Part shown: positions 9,286 to 18,414 of the stretch, in pieces
How positions within the stretch are numbered: the stretch's first letter is position 1
Layout of the letters: the number at the start of each line of letters is the position of its first letter
NCBI GenBank assembly: GCA_027074805.1
Contig: JALTCK010000033.1
Span: 1-35,148, forward strand
Direction: 5' to 3'
From: Thermococcus sp.
Lineage (GTDB): Archaea > Methanobacteriota_B > Thermococci > Thermococcales > Thermococcaceae
Length of the DNA stretch: 35,148 nucleotides
Made by a program: the position numbers and the translations under genes
The notes under the pieces: generated by a model
The model's input: the letters and a program-made list of their open reading frames with translations, nothing else
Database searches by the model: none
What the model was told of the DNA's origin: nothing

Positions 9286-9543
9286 TGGATTTCCCTAAAT
9301 GAGCGGGGAGAAGGTCATATTTAAGGGTTTTGCTCAGGTCGGAAGAACCACCTTTCCACAACTTTCGCCTTCAGCCCGGGCCCCCTGAACCTCTCGAAAC
9401 CAAATCACGAGTGTATAAATACATTACAGGGTTTCCAATGATTCTCCCGTCTCCTTGCGCTATGACGATGCCTAGAATCCAGATTCATTCACTCATTGAG
9501 TTCCTGCCAAAGGAGAGAAACCAGAACGGGATAAAAGAGGAGG

Positions 9544-10974
9544 TCAGACCTTCACCCTCTTCCACACCGTGCCCTGCGGCGTGTCCTCGAGCTGGATTCC
9601 AAGCTCCCTCAGCTCGGCCCTTATCTTATCCGCTAGCGCGAAGTTCCTCTCCTTCCTGAGCTGGGCGCGGACCTCAATGAGGAGCTTTATTAGTTCCTCC
9701 TCCTCTCCAGCTTTCTGCTCGCGGAAGTAGTCCTCGAAGATGCCGAAGACCTCACTCACAATCTTGAAGAACTCCCAGGCCTTCCTCAGTATGCTCTCCT
9801 TCGGCGTCTCCACCTGGGTCAGGTAGCGGTTGACAGCGTTGCTGGCCTCGAAGACCGCCTTCAGAGCCTCGGCCGTGTTGAAGTCATCATCCATAGCCTC
9901 GTAAAACTTCTCTCTGCCGTTCCTTATCGTCTCGTAGGCCTCGAACTCCTCACTGCCCCACTTGAAGGAAATCTCGGCCTTTTCCATCGCCACTCGGATG
10001 TTCTCGAGAGTGTTATACAGGCGCTCAAGGTTGTTCCTGGCGTGCTCCATGCCCTCCTCCGTGTAGTCGAGCGGCGAGCGGTAGTGCCTCTGGAGCACGA
10101 AGAGCCTTATCACCTCGGGGTCGTAGCGCTTCAGGGCTTCCCTAATGGTTATGAAGTTTCCGAGGCTCTTGCTCATCTTCTCGCCGTTGACCATGAGGAA
10201 TCCCGTGTGCATCCAGTAGCGAACCCACTCGTGGCCGGTGCACGCTTCCGTCTGGGCAATCTCGTTCTCGTGGTGCGGGAAGATGAGGTCGTTTCCGCCG
10301 CCGTGGATGTCGAAGCTCTCGCCGAGGTATTTGGTACTCATCGTGGAGCACTCTATGTGCCAGCCGGGCCTCCCATCGCCCCAGGGTGAAGACCACTTCG
10401 GCTCGCCCGGTTTCGCCTTCTTCCAGAGGGCGAAGTCCTCCGGGTTCTTCTTTCCTTCGCCCGGCTCGACGCGTGCGCCTTTAACGAGGTCCTCCAGCTT
10501 TATCTTACTCAATTTTCCATAATCCTTGAACTTGCGAACTTCAAAATAGACTCCATCGCTTCCCTCGTAGGCGTAGCCCTTCTCCTGGAGCTTTCTCACA
10601 AAGTTGATGATGTCATCGATGTGCTCGGTCACGCGGGGATATATATCAGCCGGCTTGACCTTTAAAGCGGCCATATCCTCTAAGAAGTACTTGAGAAACT
10701 TCTCGACAAGCTCCTTCGGGTCCTCACCTGTCTCGTTCGCCCTGCGGATGATTTTATCGTCGATGTCCGTGAAGTTCATGACCATCAGGACGGTGTAACC
10801 GCGGTGCTCGAAGTAGCGCCTAACCACGTCGAAGGCTATGTACGTCCTCGCGTGGCCGATGTGGGTGTAATCGTAAACCGTCGGGCCGCAAACGTACATC
10901 CTGACCTCGCCATCTCTGAGCGGCTTGAACTCTTCCTTCTGCCTCGTCAGGGTGTTGTATATCTTTATGGCCAT
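9544..10974 (-). CDS. cysS: Cysteinyl-tRNA synthetase
   Basis: '[19 protein letters not shown]' (HIGH motif), 'WHIECSTMS', '[17 protein letters not shown]', '[10 protein letters not shown]' (KMSKS). Confidence 0.97.
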   Translation of the reverse strand: MAIKIYNTLTRQKEEFKPLRDGEVRMYVCGPTVYDYTHIGHARTYIAFDVVRRYFEHRGYTVLMVMNFTDIDDKIIRRANETGEDPKELVEKFLKYFLEDMAALKVKPADIYPRVTEHIDDIINFVRKLQEKGYAYEGSDGVYFEVRKFKDYGKLSKIKLEDLVKGARVEPGEGKKNPEDFALWKKAKPGEPKWSSPWGDGRPGWHIECSTMSTKYLGESFDIHGGGNDLIFPHHENEIAQTEACTGHEWVRYWMHTGFLMVNGEKMSKSLGNFITIREALKRYDPEVIRLFVLQRHYRSPLDYTEEGMEHARNNLERLYNTLENIRVAMEKAEISFKWGSEEFEAYETIRNGREKFYEAMDDDFNTAEALKAVFEASNAVNRYLTQVETPKESILRKAWEFFKIVSEVFGIFEDYFREQKAGEEEELIKLLIEVRAQLRKERNFALADKIRAELRELGIQLEDTPQGTVWKRVKV

Positions 10975-11123
10975 TTACACCACCGGAGGAACTTTGCGTG
11001 GGGTTTTATTAGGTTATCGCATTGGAGTACTGTGAAGTTCCTCTGCCGAGATGCCCTCAGAGAATCCCGGCAAAAGCTTAAAAAGGGCCTTCCCAAATCG
11101 GGGTAGAGCTGTTAAAGGAGGTA

Positions 11124-12005
11124 ATGCTCATGGTTAAGGTTCAGAAGGGGGATGTCATAAGACTCAACTACACAGGGAAGGTCAAAGAGACCGGAGAAAT
11201 TTTTGACACCACATATGAAGAGATGGCCAAGGAGGCCGGAATCTACAGCGAGAATGCCGTTTACGGACCGGTCCCGATAGCGGTTGGAGCCGGCCACGTC
11301 CTCAAGGGCCTCGACGAGCAGCTTGAAGGCCTTGAAGTCGGAAAGAAGTATGAGATAGTGGTTTCACCTGAGAAGGGCTTTGGAATGCGCGACCCCAAGC
11401 TCATAAAGACCTTCACCCTCGGCCAGTTCAGGAGGCAAGGTATTTACCCGTTCCCAGGGATGCCGGTGGAAATTGAGACCGAGAGTGGAAGGAAACTCAA
11501 GGGCAAAGTCATGACGGTCAGCGGCGGGCGCGTTAGGGTTGACTTCAATCACCCCTATGCAGGAAAGCACCTCGTCTACGAGGTCGAGGTCGTCGAGAAG
11601 ATAGAGGACCCGATTGAAAAGGTCAGGGCCCTCATAGAGCTCCGTATGCCGAGAGTGGATACTGAAAAGGTCATCATCGAGGTTGGCGAGAAGGACGTCA
11701 CAGTTGACTTCAGCGGGCTCATGGATGAAGTGGACAAGAACACGATAGTCCTCGGCGAGATACTCCTCGAGAGCGACCTCAAGTTCATCGGCTACGAGGA
11801 GGTCAAGTTCAAGCCAACCGTCGAGGAAATCCTCAATCCGCCGGAGGAAAAGGCCGAAGGCGAAAGTCCAGGAGAGGGCGAGGAGAAGGCCGGCGAGGAG
11901 AGCGAAGCTCCAGAAGTCGAGGAAACGACTGAAGAACCCGGGGAAGAGGAAAAGCCCGAGGAAGAGCAGGGAGAAGTCGAGACCGAGAAGCCCGGCAGTG
12001 AGTGA
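11124..12005 (+). CDS. Long FKBP-type peptidyl-prolyl isomerase with acidic low-complexity C-terminal tail
   Basis: 'VQKGDVIRLNYTGKVKETGEIFDTT', 'GAGHVLKGLDEQLEGLEVGKKYEIVVSPEKGFG', 'DFNHPYAGKHLVYEVEVV'; upstream ggaggt. Confidence 0.92.
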   Translation: MLMVKVQKGDVIRLNYTGKVKETGEIFDTTYEEMAKEAGIYSENAVYGPVPIAVGAGHVLKGLDEQLEGLEVGKKYEIVVSPEKGFGMRDPKLIKTFTLGQFRRQGIYPFPGMPVEIETESGRKLKGKVMTVSGGRVRVDFNHPYAGKHLVYEVEVVEKIEDPIEKVRALIELRMPRVDTEKVIIEVGEKDVTVDFSGLMDEVDKNTIVLGEILLESDLKFIGYEEVKFKPTVEEILNPPEEKAEGESPGEGEEKAGEESEAPEVEETTEEPGEEEKPEEEQGEVETEKPGSE

Positions 12006-12038
12006 AGGGTTTTTATCCCCCTCACCCAACTTTTATCC

Positions 12039-12638
12039 ATGCCCCGCAAAAGCCCCCGGCTCCTCTTTGGAATACTCCTGCCCCTTAGCTTCATCCCCTG
12101 GATTCTAGGGGGAGACCTTACAACACACACGGCCTACGTCGTGGTCTTCTACCTTCTTCTACCCTCCTTAATCGGAAGAGCCATGGGATTCGAATGGGGA
12201 GAGATGGGGATAGCCCTGCCAAACGGGAGCGGATGGAGGCTTTTCGCCCTTCTGTTTCTCCTCTCGATACCAGTAAGCATCTACGGGACGACGGTTCCCT
12301 CGATGAAGGAGTACTATCCGATATTCGAGTACTCCGGATGGACAGACTTCGTTCTCAAGGAGCTGCTGATTGGCCTCGTCATGCTGGCCCATGAGGCTTT
12401 CTTCAGGGGCTTTCTGCTCTTCCCCATCGCCAGAGAGAACGAGACCCTTGGGATAATCCTCCAAGACATTCCCTACACCATCGTTCACCTCGGAAAGCCC
12501 GGGATAGAGGTGCCCTACTCCTTTATAGCCGGGATAGTATTCGCGAAGATGGACTTGAAGGGGGAGAGCTTCGTACCGAGCTTCCTCCTCCACTGGCTCG
12601 GCTCCGTTCTCTTCGACGTCCTCTGCGTCCTGCTGTAG
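12039..12638 (+). CDS. CPBP-family intramembrane metalloprotease-like protein
   Basis: Polytopic; 'HEAFFRGFLLF' and 'FIAGIVFA...LLHWLGSVLFD' resemble CPBP motifs. Confidence 0.7.
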   Translation: MPRKSPRLLFGILLPLSFIPWILGGDLTTHTAYVVVFYLLLPSLIGRAMGFEWGEMGIALPNGSGWRLFALLFLLSIPVSIYGTTVPSMKEYYPIFEYSGWTDFVLKELLIGLVMLAHEAFFRGFLLFPIARENETLGIILQDIPYTIVHLGKPGIEVPYSFIAGIVFAKMDLKGESFVPSFLLHWLGSVLFDVLCVLL

Positions 12639-12673
12639 AAAGGGATATTAAGCCGTAACTCCCAATCCCCTTT

Positions 12674-13420
12674 ATGCTGAACTACGGGATCTACAATTGG
12701 AATCGCTATTGGGAGGTAGACCTCCTCAGGGGGATCGGTATAATCATGATGATACTCTCAAACGCAGTAACCGACTTCCAGTTCTTCCTCGGCTACTCCG
12801 ACCACTGGCTATTCTGGAGGGCCTTCGCAATAGCCACCGCCTCGATATTCATCTTCACCTCCGGCCTCTCCTTCTGGATAAGCTACTCCAGAACCCTTCG
12901 AAGAAATCCAAGGCCCTATGGGAAGTACCTGAAGAGGGCCCTGAAGCTGGTCGGTCTCGGATTTCTGATAACCCTCGTGACTCTCTCCTTCCCAACGGGC
13001 ACCATATACTTCGGGATACTAACGTTCCTTGGCGTTTCCACCCTATTGGGCATGCCCTTCTATCGGATGGGAAAGAAAAATCTGTTGATATCTCCGATCT
13101 TTCTCCTAGGCTGGTTCCTAATCAGAAACATTCATGGGCCCCTTTGGCTGCTCCCGATAGGTATGTTTCCTGATTTTTTCATGCTTGACTACTTCCCGAT
13201 ATTTCCTTGGTTCGCAATTTACCTTGTTGGAATGGGTGTGGCGAGCACTCTATATCCTGGAGGGAAGAGGAAGAGGGACATCAGAGCGCCAGGGTTTTTA
13301 CTCGTTCCTTTCATTTGCCTTGCCGGAAGGCACAGCCTCCTTATATACCTCATTCACCAGCCCATAGTAGTAACCATCCTTCTGCTCATCTATGGACAGT
13401 TACATGGCCTTCCAATTTAG
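12674..13420 (+). CDS. Heparan-alpha-glucosaminide N-acetyltransferase-like (DUF1624) membrane protein
   Basis: 'YWEVDLLRGIGIIMMILSNAVTDFQFF' at the N-terminus and 'RHSLLIYLIHQPI' at the C-terminus; multiple TM helices. Confidence 0.78.
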   Translation: MLNYGIYNWNRYWEVDLLRGIGIIMMILSNAVTDFQFFLGYSDHWLFWRAFAIATASIFIFTSGLSFWISYSRTLRRNPRPYGKYLKRALKLVGLGFLITLVTLSFPTGTIYFGILTFLGVSTLLGMPFYRMGKKNLLISPIFLLGWFLIRNIHGPLWLLPIGMFPDFFMLDYFPIFPWFAIYLVGMGVASTLYPGGKRKRDIRAPGFLLVPFICLAGRHSLLIYLIHQPIVVTILLLIYGQLHGLPI

Positions 13421-13735
13421 CTTGGAGCCTAACTGTCCCGTAGCCGACAAAAAGGATTTCCTCTGGGTCAATGGCTTTCAAAACCTCTGCTCTATGAGTG
13501 CCTATCAGAGCCGTTATTCCCGCCTCGCGCGTAATTTCTGTGATTTTTTGGCCACACGTATTACCGTAAGCGTGTTGAGATGTGTCGTGAATTTGTCTAT
13601 AAGAAGGAAGGTGGGGCTATCAGCCAGAAGGACGCTATTTTGCCCCTCTCCTTCTTGCTGGCGTAGAGGTACTGTTCAAGCTCCGCGATAGCCTCAAACT
13701 CAGGCTCTTATCTAGCGTCCCTTGTCCGGGTTTTG
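13420..13735 (-). pseudogene. Frameshifted C-terminal remnant of an ABC-type ATPase (possibly COG2401-like)
   Basis: Reverse-strand fragments in shifting frames: 'EFEAIAELEQYLYASKKERGKIAS', 'VLLADSPTFLLIDKFTTHLNTLTVIRVA', 'KITEITREAGITALIGTHRAEVLKAIDPEEILFVGYGTVRLQ' (degenerate Walker B and H-loop region); no full ORF. Confidence 0.6.
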
Positions 13736-13759
13736 TAGGTATAGAGAAGCTCTCCATTT

Positions 13760-14085
13760 AGGGGGGCCACTGCTTTGTCTTAACTTTTTCCCCGAAAAGT
13801 GGCCAGACGGGGTTTTTATCCCCGCTGTAAAACTTCCAGAGGCGATAGTCGTCAAAATCAAGGATATTAAGTTCTCCCTTCACATCGGGCTTGTGGATGG
13901 CCTCGACCTTGACTTCGTCTCCGGTTAGGAATCACTGGGTGACGTTGCCCGTCATGTAGAGCCTGTAGGTTCCGCTACTCGTCTCATCCTCTAGACCCCA
14001 AGTCAACGGTACTTGAAGCGCGGGATCTCACTCGCAGTAGCCTTCCCTGTAACAAGCATTAAAATCACTGGGAGGAACACGTGGA
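13760..14085 (-). pseudogene. Decayed secreted protein gene remnant
   Basis: Reverse strand: signal-like 'FHVFLPVILMLVTGKATASEIPRFKYR', frameshift, 'LTWGLEDETSSGTYRLYMTGNVTQ', in-frame TGA at 13932-13934 (complement), then 'FLTGDEVKVEAIHKPDVKGELNILDFDDYRLWKFYSGDKNPVWPLFGEKVKTKQWP'. Confidence 0.55.
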
Positions 14086-14098
14086 AGGGAGTAAGACA

Positions 14099-15382
14099 TT
14101 AGCCCAGGAGAAGCCCAACCCTCTCAACGACCTCCTTTGCACTCCTTCCAAAAAGCAGAACCATCGGCTCCTTGCCCCAGTCGCCGAGGTGGTAAATGAG
14201 GTCGGGTCGTTTTTCTGCCCTTTTCACCGCGCTCTCTATGCCCCATTCCATGGTTCCTTTCTCTGCCCTCTTCACTTCTTCAGGCTCCTCCCTCCTGTCG
14301 TAGAAGGAAACGGCGAGGCCGAGTTTTCTGGCCTTCTCGACGAGTTCCTCTGAATAGCGGAGGTTCAGAACGGCCCTGACTTCGGGATAAAACTCGCGCA
14401 TCTTGAGCAGGGCCCTCCTGAGGTGGTCGCTGGCCTTGATCTCAACCGGCCCAACGGGTCTAACCGTTTCACCGTAGCGGACGATCCTGCCCTTCACGGC
14501 AAAGGCCTCGTTGAACGGAGTGGCTAAAGCGAAGTTGGTCCCGACCTCTGGGATATGGGGGTTGAGCCTTTCCCCGAGATTCACGAGCTCTTTAACCGCC
14601 CCCTCAAGCTCTTCCCTGGCCTTCCAGCGGTAGGCATCCCTCTGGAGCTCCCAGAGAGGGTTAACAGATTTAGCCTCGGCTTTCGAGAACCTTATCGAGC
14701 CTTCGACGAAGCGTTTGGCCCTTTTTACGGCCTCAGGAAGCTCAAGGTCCTTTGTTAGGAAAGTAGCTAAAGCCGAGGAAAAGACGCAGCCTGTCCCGTG
14801 GGTGAAGCCTTCTGTCTTTTTTCCGGAAAACTCGTAAAACTCGCCCTCCCAGTAGAGGACGTCCGTGTATCTCAAATGTCCGCCCTTGAGGACGGCGGCC
14901 TTTGCTCCCAGCTCCTCGACAATGGTTTGAGATGCTTTTTTCATGTCATCAACCGAGCTGATTTTCAGCCCGCTCAACGCTTCCGCCTCGGCGACGTTCG
15001 GAGTGACTATCGAGCCTGGGATGAGGGCCTTGATGGATTCGGCTGAATCCACAAGCTTTGCGCCAGTGCTCGAAGCTATAACCGGGTCGAAAACCCTCAA
15101 AAGACCCTTCGTTTCCTTCTCTATCACTTCGGCGATCTCACCGCTCCCAATCATCCCGATTTTAACTGTTCTGATCTCAAAGCCCTCTTTGACGGCTTTT
15201 ATCTGCTCCCTCACAGCCTCCGGTGGGAGAGTGTGGTAGCCCCTGACCTCCGAGGGATTCTGGTAGGTGACAGCAGTTAAAACGGGGAGCGGATGCCCGC
15301 CCAGAGCTGAAACCGTCTCGATGTCGGCCTTTAAGCCAGCTCCGCCCCCCGTGTCAAGGCCGGCAACGATTAAAACGGCCAT
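14099..15382 (-). CDS. thiD: Bifunctional HMP/HMP-P kinase fused to ThiN-type thiamine-phosphate synthase domain
   Basis: 'VLIVAGLDTGGGAGLKADIETVSALGGH', 'TGCVFSSALATFL'; C-terminal ThiN-like 'NPHIPEVGTNFALATPFNEAFAVKGRIVR...VGPVEIKASDHLRRALLKMREFYPEVRAVLNLRY'. Confidence 0.93.
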   Translation of the reverse strand: MAVLIVAGLDTGGGAGLKADIETVSALGGHPLPVLTAVTYQNPSEVRGYHTLPPEAVREQIKAVKEGFEIRTVKIGMIGSGEIAEVIEKETKGLLRVFDPVIASSTGAKLVDSAESIKALIPGSIVTPNVAEAEALSGLKISSVDDMKKASQTIVEELGAKAAVLKGGHLRYTDVLYWEGEFYEFSGKKTEGFTHGTGCVFSSALATFLTKDLELPEAVKRAKRFVEGSIRFSKAEAKSVNPLWELQRDAYRWKAREELEGAVKELVNLGERLNPHIPEVGTNFALATPFNEAFAVKGRIVRYGETVRPVGPVEIKASDHLRRALLKMREFYPEVRAVLNLRYSEELVEKARKLGLAVSFYDRREEPEEVKRAEKGTMEWGIESAVKRAEKRPDLIYHLGDWGKEPMVLLFGRSAKEVVERVGLLLG

Positions 15383-15386
15383 TCCA

Positions 15387-16139
15387 TCACCCCAGCTTCT
15401 GGAGGATTTCAAGGGCAGCTTTCCTCCCGCTCAGGAACATCCCGCCGAATATCGGCCCCATCCTCGGCGCTCCAGCCAAAGCGTTTGCCGCCATGCCCGT
15501 AACGTAAAGGCCTGGAAATACCTCCCCCGTGTGCTCCACCGTCAGCTCTTCCCCCTTCTCTGCCCACATCGGTCCCTCGCCGGGAATCCCCTCCATCAGC
15601 CCGCGCTTGAGGAGGTGCTGGCTGATCTGGGCGCCGTGGCCGGTCGAATCAACAACAAATTTAGCTTCGATCGTGAGGGGATCAACGTGAAGGCCCGTCA
15701 TCATCACCGGCGTCCAGTTGATGACGATTCCAGCGACGCGGTTTTCCTTGACGATTAAATCTTCGACCTCAATCATGTTGAAGAACTTCACACCAGCTTT
15801 CACAGCTTTGCTCGCTATAGTGGTTGCCGTCTCTATGGCATCGGCAACGTAGAGGCCGTTTTTGAAGGGTCTGTAGTTTATCCCGAACTCGTCGAGAATT
15901 TCTTTCGCTTCCTCTTGGACGACTATCCTGTTGAAGCCCATCGCACCGCCCCAGATTCCGCCTCCTATTGAGAGCTTCTTCTCGAAGATTGCCACCTTCG
16001 CGCCGTTCTTGGTCATGTAATAGCCAGCGACCATTCCAGAGGGACCGGCACCTACAATGGCAACATCGAGCGAGAGGTTCTCAAGGAGGTCGTTGAAGTA
16101 AGCCTCAACTATTGCCCTGCTTATCTCAACCTCTTTCAT
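15387..16139 (-). CDS. thi4: Thi4-family thiazole synthase
   Basis: 'DVAIVGAGPSGMVAGYYMTKNGAKVAIFEKKLSIGGGIWGGAMGFN' and 'RMGPIFGGMFLSGRKAA'. ATG at 16139 follows GGTGATC. Confidence 0.92.
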   Translation of the reverse strand: MKEVEISRAIVEAYFNDLLENLSLDVAIVGAGPSGMVAGYYMTKNGAKVAIFEKKLSIGGGIWGGAMGFNRIVVQEEAKEILDEFGINYRPFKNGLYVADAIETATTIASKAVKAGVKFFNMIEVEDLIVKENRVAGIVINWTPVMMTGLHVDPLTIEAKFVVDSTGHGAQISQHLLKRGLMEGIPGEGPMWAEKGEELTVEHTGEVFPGLYVTGMAANALAGAPRMGPIFGGMFLSGRKAALEILQKLG

Positions 16140-16233
16140 CACGATCACCCAAAACCTTTTAAGCCGCGGTCAAAACTGAGTTTTGAAATTTAAAAACTTT
16201 GTTATAAACTGGTTTTAAAACCGGGTGATTGCG
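16140..16233. promoter_or_regulatory. Divergent thi4/thiC promoter with repeated palindromic elements
   Basis: TCAAAACtgaGTTTTGA (16170-16186) and GGTTTTAAAACC (16211-16222); shared AAACTG(A)GTTTTnAAA; A/T-rich TATA-like sequence between them. Confidence 0.5.
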
Positions 16234-17514
16234 ATGACCCAGCTCGAGGCCGCAAAGAGGGGAGAAATAACCGATGAGATGAACTTCATAGCCGAGATGG
16301 AAGGGATAAGCCCTGAAAAGCTCAGGAAGAACGTTGCCAGGGGCCACACCGTCATTTTCCGAAACGTCCGCCACGACTGGGTGAATCCTGTCGCTGTGGG
16401 CAACGTCGTTAGGGTCAAGGTAAACGCAAACATAGGCACCTCCCGCGACATAGTTGATGTAAAGGCCGAGATAGAGAAAGCCAAGACGGCCGTCAAGTAT
16501 GGCGCAGACACCATAATGGACCTCTCAACCGGCGGGGACCTCGACGAGATTAGGAGAACCATAATGCACGCCGTTGACGTGCCGATAGGGACTGTCCCGA
16601 TTTATCAGGCCACCGAGGAGATGCTGGCCAAAGAAAAGGCCATCATCGAGATGAGAGAGGACGACATGTGGAGGGCCGTTGAGAAGCACTTCAGGGACGG
16701 CGTTGACTACGCGACGATTCACGTTGGGGTAACCAGGGAAGTCGTCGAGAAGATGAAGAGGACAAAGCGCGTTGTAGGAATGGTCTCCCGCGGCGGGACG
16801 TTTTTGGCCGCCTGGATACTCCACTGGGGCGAGGAGAACCCGTTCTACAGGGACTACGACTATCTCCTCGAGCTCGCCAAGGAGTACGACGTGGTTCTCA
16901 GCCTGGGAGACGGTATGAGGCCCGGCGGACTGCCCGATGCAGGAGACGAACTCCAGATAGCTGAACTTTACACCCTCGGAAGACTCGTGAGGCGCGCGAG
17001 GGAAGCAGGAGTCCAGACGATGGTGGAGGGACCCGGACATGTCCCCATAGACCAAATAGCGGCCCATGTGAAGCTGGCCAAGGTTGCAACAGACAACGCG
17101 CCCTTCTACGTACTTGGGCCGATAGTCACGGACATCTTTCCGGGTTACGACCACATCACTGCGGCGATAGGAGGGGCAATAGCCGCTTTAAACGGCGCGG
17201 ACTTCCTATGCTACGTGACTCCAGCCGAGCACCTCGGACTGCCAAGGATCGATCACGTGAAGGAGGGAGTAATAGCTGCGAAGATAGCGGCGCATGTTGT
17301 CAATCTAACCCGCTTCGAAGCCGACTTTAAGAAGGACTACCTCATGAGCTTGGCAAGAGGAAAGCTCAACTGGGCTAAGCAGTTCGAGCTGAGCCAGGAT
17401 AAAGAGCGGTTCATTGAGATAAGGAAGGAAAGACCAACCAAAACCGAGGCCTGCTCAATGTGCGGCGACCTCTGCGCGATAAAGCTCATCAACGAGATAC
17501 TTACAGGAGAGTAA
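16234..17514 (+). CDS. thiC: Phosphomethylpyrimidine synthase
   Basis: 'RVKVNANIGTS', 'GADTIMDLSTGGDLDEIRR', 'VEGPGHVPIDQIAAHVKLAK' and C-terminal Fe-S motif 'CSMCGDLCAIK'. Confidence 0.97.
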   Translation: MTQLEAAKRGEITDEMNFIAEMEGISPEKLRKNVARGHTVIFRNVRHDWVNPVAVGNVVRVKVNANIGTSRDIVDVKAEIEKAKTAVKYGADTIMDLSTGGDLDEIRRTIMHAVDVPIGTVPIYQATEEMLAKEKAIIEMREDDMWRAVEKHFRDGVDYATIHVGVTREVVEKMKRTKRVVGMVSRGGTFLAAWILHWGEENPFYRDYDYLLELAKEYDVVLSLGDGMRPGGLPDAGDELQIAELYTLGRLVRRAREAGVQTMVEGPGHVPIDQIAAHVKLAKVATDNAPFYVLGPIVTDIFPGYDHITAAIGGAIAALNGADFLCYVTPAEHLGLPRIDHVKEGVIAAKIAAHVVNLTRFEADFKKDYLMSLARGKLNWAKQFELSQDKERFIEIRKERPTKTEACSMCGDLCAIKLINEILTGE

Positions 17515-17543
17515 TCGGGGATCTAAGAACTGAGATATTGACC

Positions 17544-17579
17544 TTTCTTCAACTTTTGTAATGAACAAAAGGGAAGAAA
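17544..17579. terminator. Interrupted inverted repeat between convergent thiC and acdB
   Basis: TTTCTTC-aa-CTTTTGT-aatga-ACAAAAG-g-GAAGAAA, ending immediately next to the acdB stop. Confidence 0.4.
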
Positions 17580-18287
17580 TCAGAGGAGCATCCTCGCGTC
17601 GACGGCAACAGCTGAGTCCTCGTAGGCAAATATCGGGTTGATGTCCAGCTCCTTGATCTCCGGAAGCTCGAGGGCGAGCTCGCCTATCTTGACTATGATG
17701 TCGGCAAGGGCCTCGATGTCCACAGGCTTCTCACCGCGCGCTCCAGCGAGGATCGGATAGGCCTTGATCTCCTTTATCATGTCGAGGGCCTCGTCCTTGG
17801 TTATCGGGGCAACACGGAAGGAAACGTCCTTGAGTATCTCGACGAAGATTCCACCGAGACCGAACATGATGGCCGGGCCGAACTGTGGGTCGCGGATCAT
17901 ACCGACTATAACTTCCTTGCCGAGCGGGAGCATCTTGTAAACGATGACTCCCCAGAGGTCTGCATCTGGCTTGTAGTTCTTGGCGTTCTCCATGATGGTC
18001 CTAAAGGCCTGCCTTGCCTCCTCGTCGCTCTTGATGTTGACCTTAACTCCACCGGCGTCGCTCTTGTGGATGATCTGTGGGGAAACGATCTTCATAACGA
18101 CCGGGTAGCCGATCTCCCTGGCGAACTGAACGGCCTCCTCCTCGTTGGTGGCGACCTTAAAGTCCGGAACCGGGACGCCGTAGAGCTTGAGTATCTCCTT
18201 AGCCTCCGGCTCGACGAGCGGCCTGTTCTCGGCCTTGGCCTTCTCGATTATCTCCCTGGCCTTAGCAATCCTGTCCATATCAATCAC
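17580..18287 (-). CDS. acdB: Acetate--CoA ligase (ADP-forming) beta subunit
   Basis: ATP-grasp features 'GYPVVMKIVSPQIIHKSDAGGVKVNI', 'GMIRDPQFGPAIMFGLGGIFVEILKDVSFRVAPI', 'ELDINPIFA'; about 230-aa standalone subunit. Confidence 0.93.
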   Translation of the reverse strand: MIDMDRIAKAREIIEKAKAENRPLVEPEAKEILKLYGVPVPDFKVATNEEEAVQFAREIGYPVVMKIVSPQIIHKSDAGGVKVNIKSDEEARQAFRTIMENAKNYKPDADLWGVIVYKMLPLGKEVIVGMIRDPQFGPAIMFGLGGIFVEILKDVSFRVAPITKDEALDMIKEIKAYPILAGARGEKPVDIEALADIIVKIGELALELPEIKELDINPIFAYEDSAVAVDARMLL

Positions 18288-18380
18288 CTCATCAGCTTGA
18301 CATTTCCCAATCCGACCGGGCAGTTAAAAGGGTTTCCATTTGCCAACATTTCGTTTCGGCTCGATTTGAAGTGATGACAG

Positions 18381-18391
18381 GGGTATAAATA
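18381..18391 (+). promoter_or_regulatory. Archaeal TATA box upstream of the DUF4139-like gene
   Basis: 'gggtataaatac' about 25-35 nt upstream of the predicted start. Confidence 0.45.
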
Positions 18392-18414
18392 CCGTGCCGC
18401 CGAAAGGGATATAG

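Noticed and set aside
9330-9659. 109-aa plus-strand ORF between the PRT gene and cysS
   Set aside because: Pro/Ser-rich composition, overlaps the cysS 3' end, no start context.
11364-12029. 221-aa minus-strand ORF opposite the FKBP gene
   Set aside because: Leu/Phe-rich antisense shadow of the acidic FKBP tail; not protein-like.
13722-13928. 68-aa plus-strand ORF 'MSGFCRYREALHLGG...'
   Set aside because: The reverse strand gives more protein-like sequence (a decayed gene), so the plus-strand ORF is likely spurious.
16525-17154. 209-aa minus-strand ORF inside thiC
   Set aside because: Antisense to a strongly conserved enzyme; explained by GC-rich codon bias.
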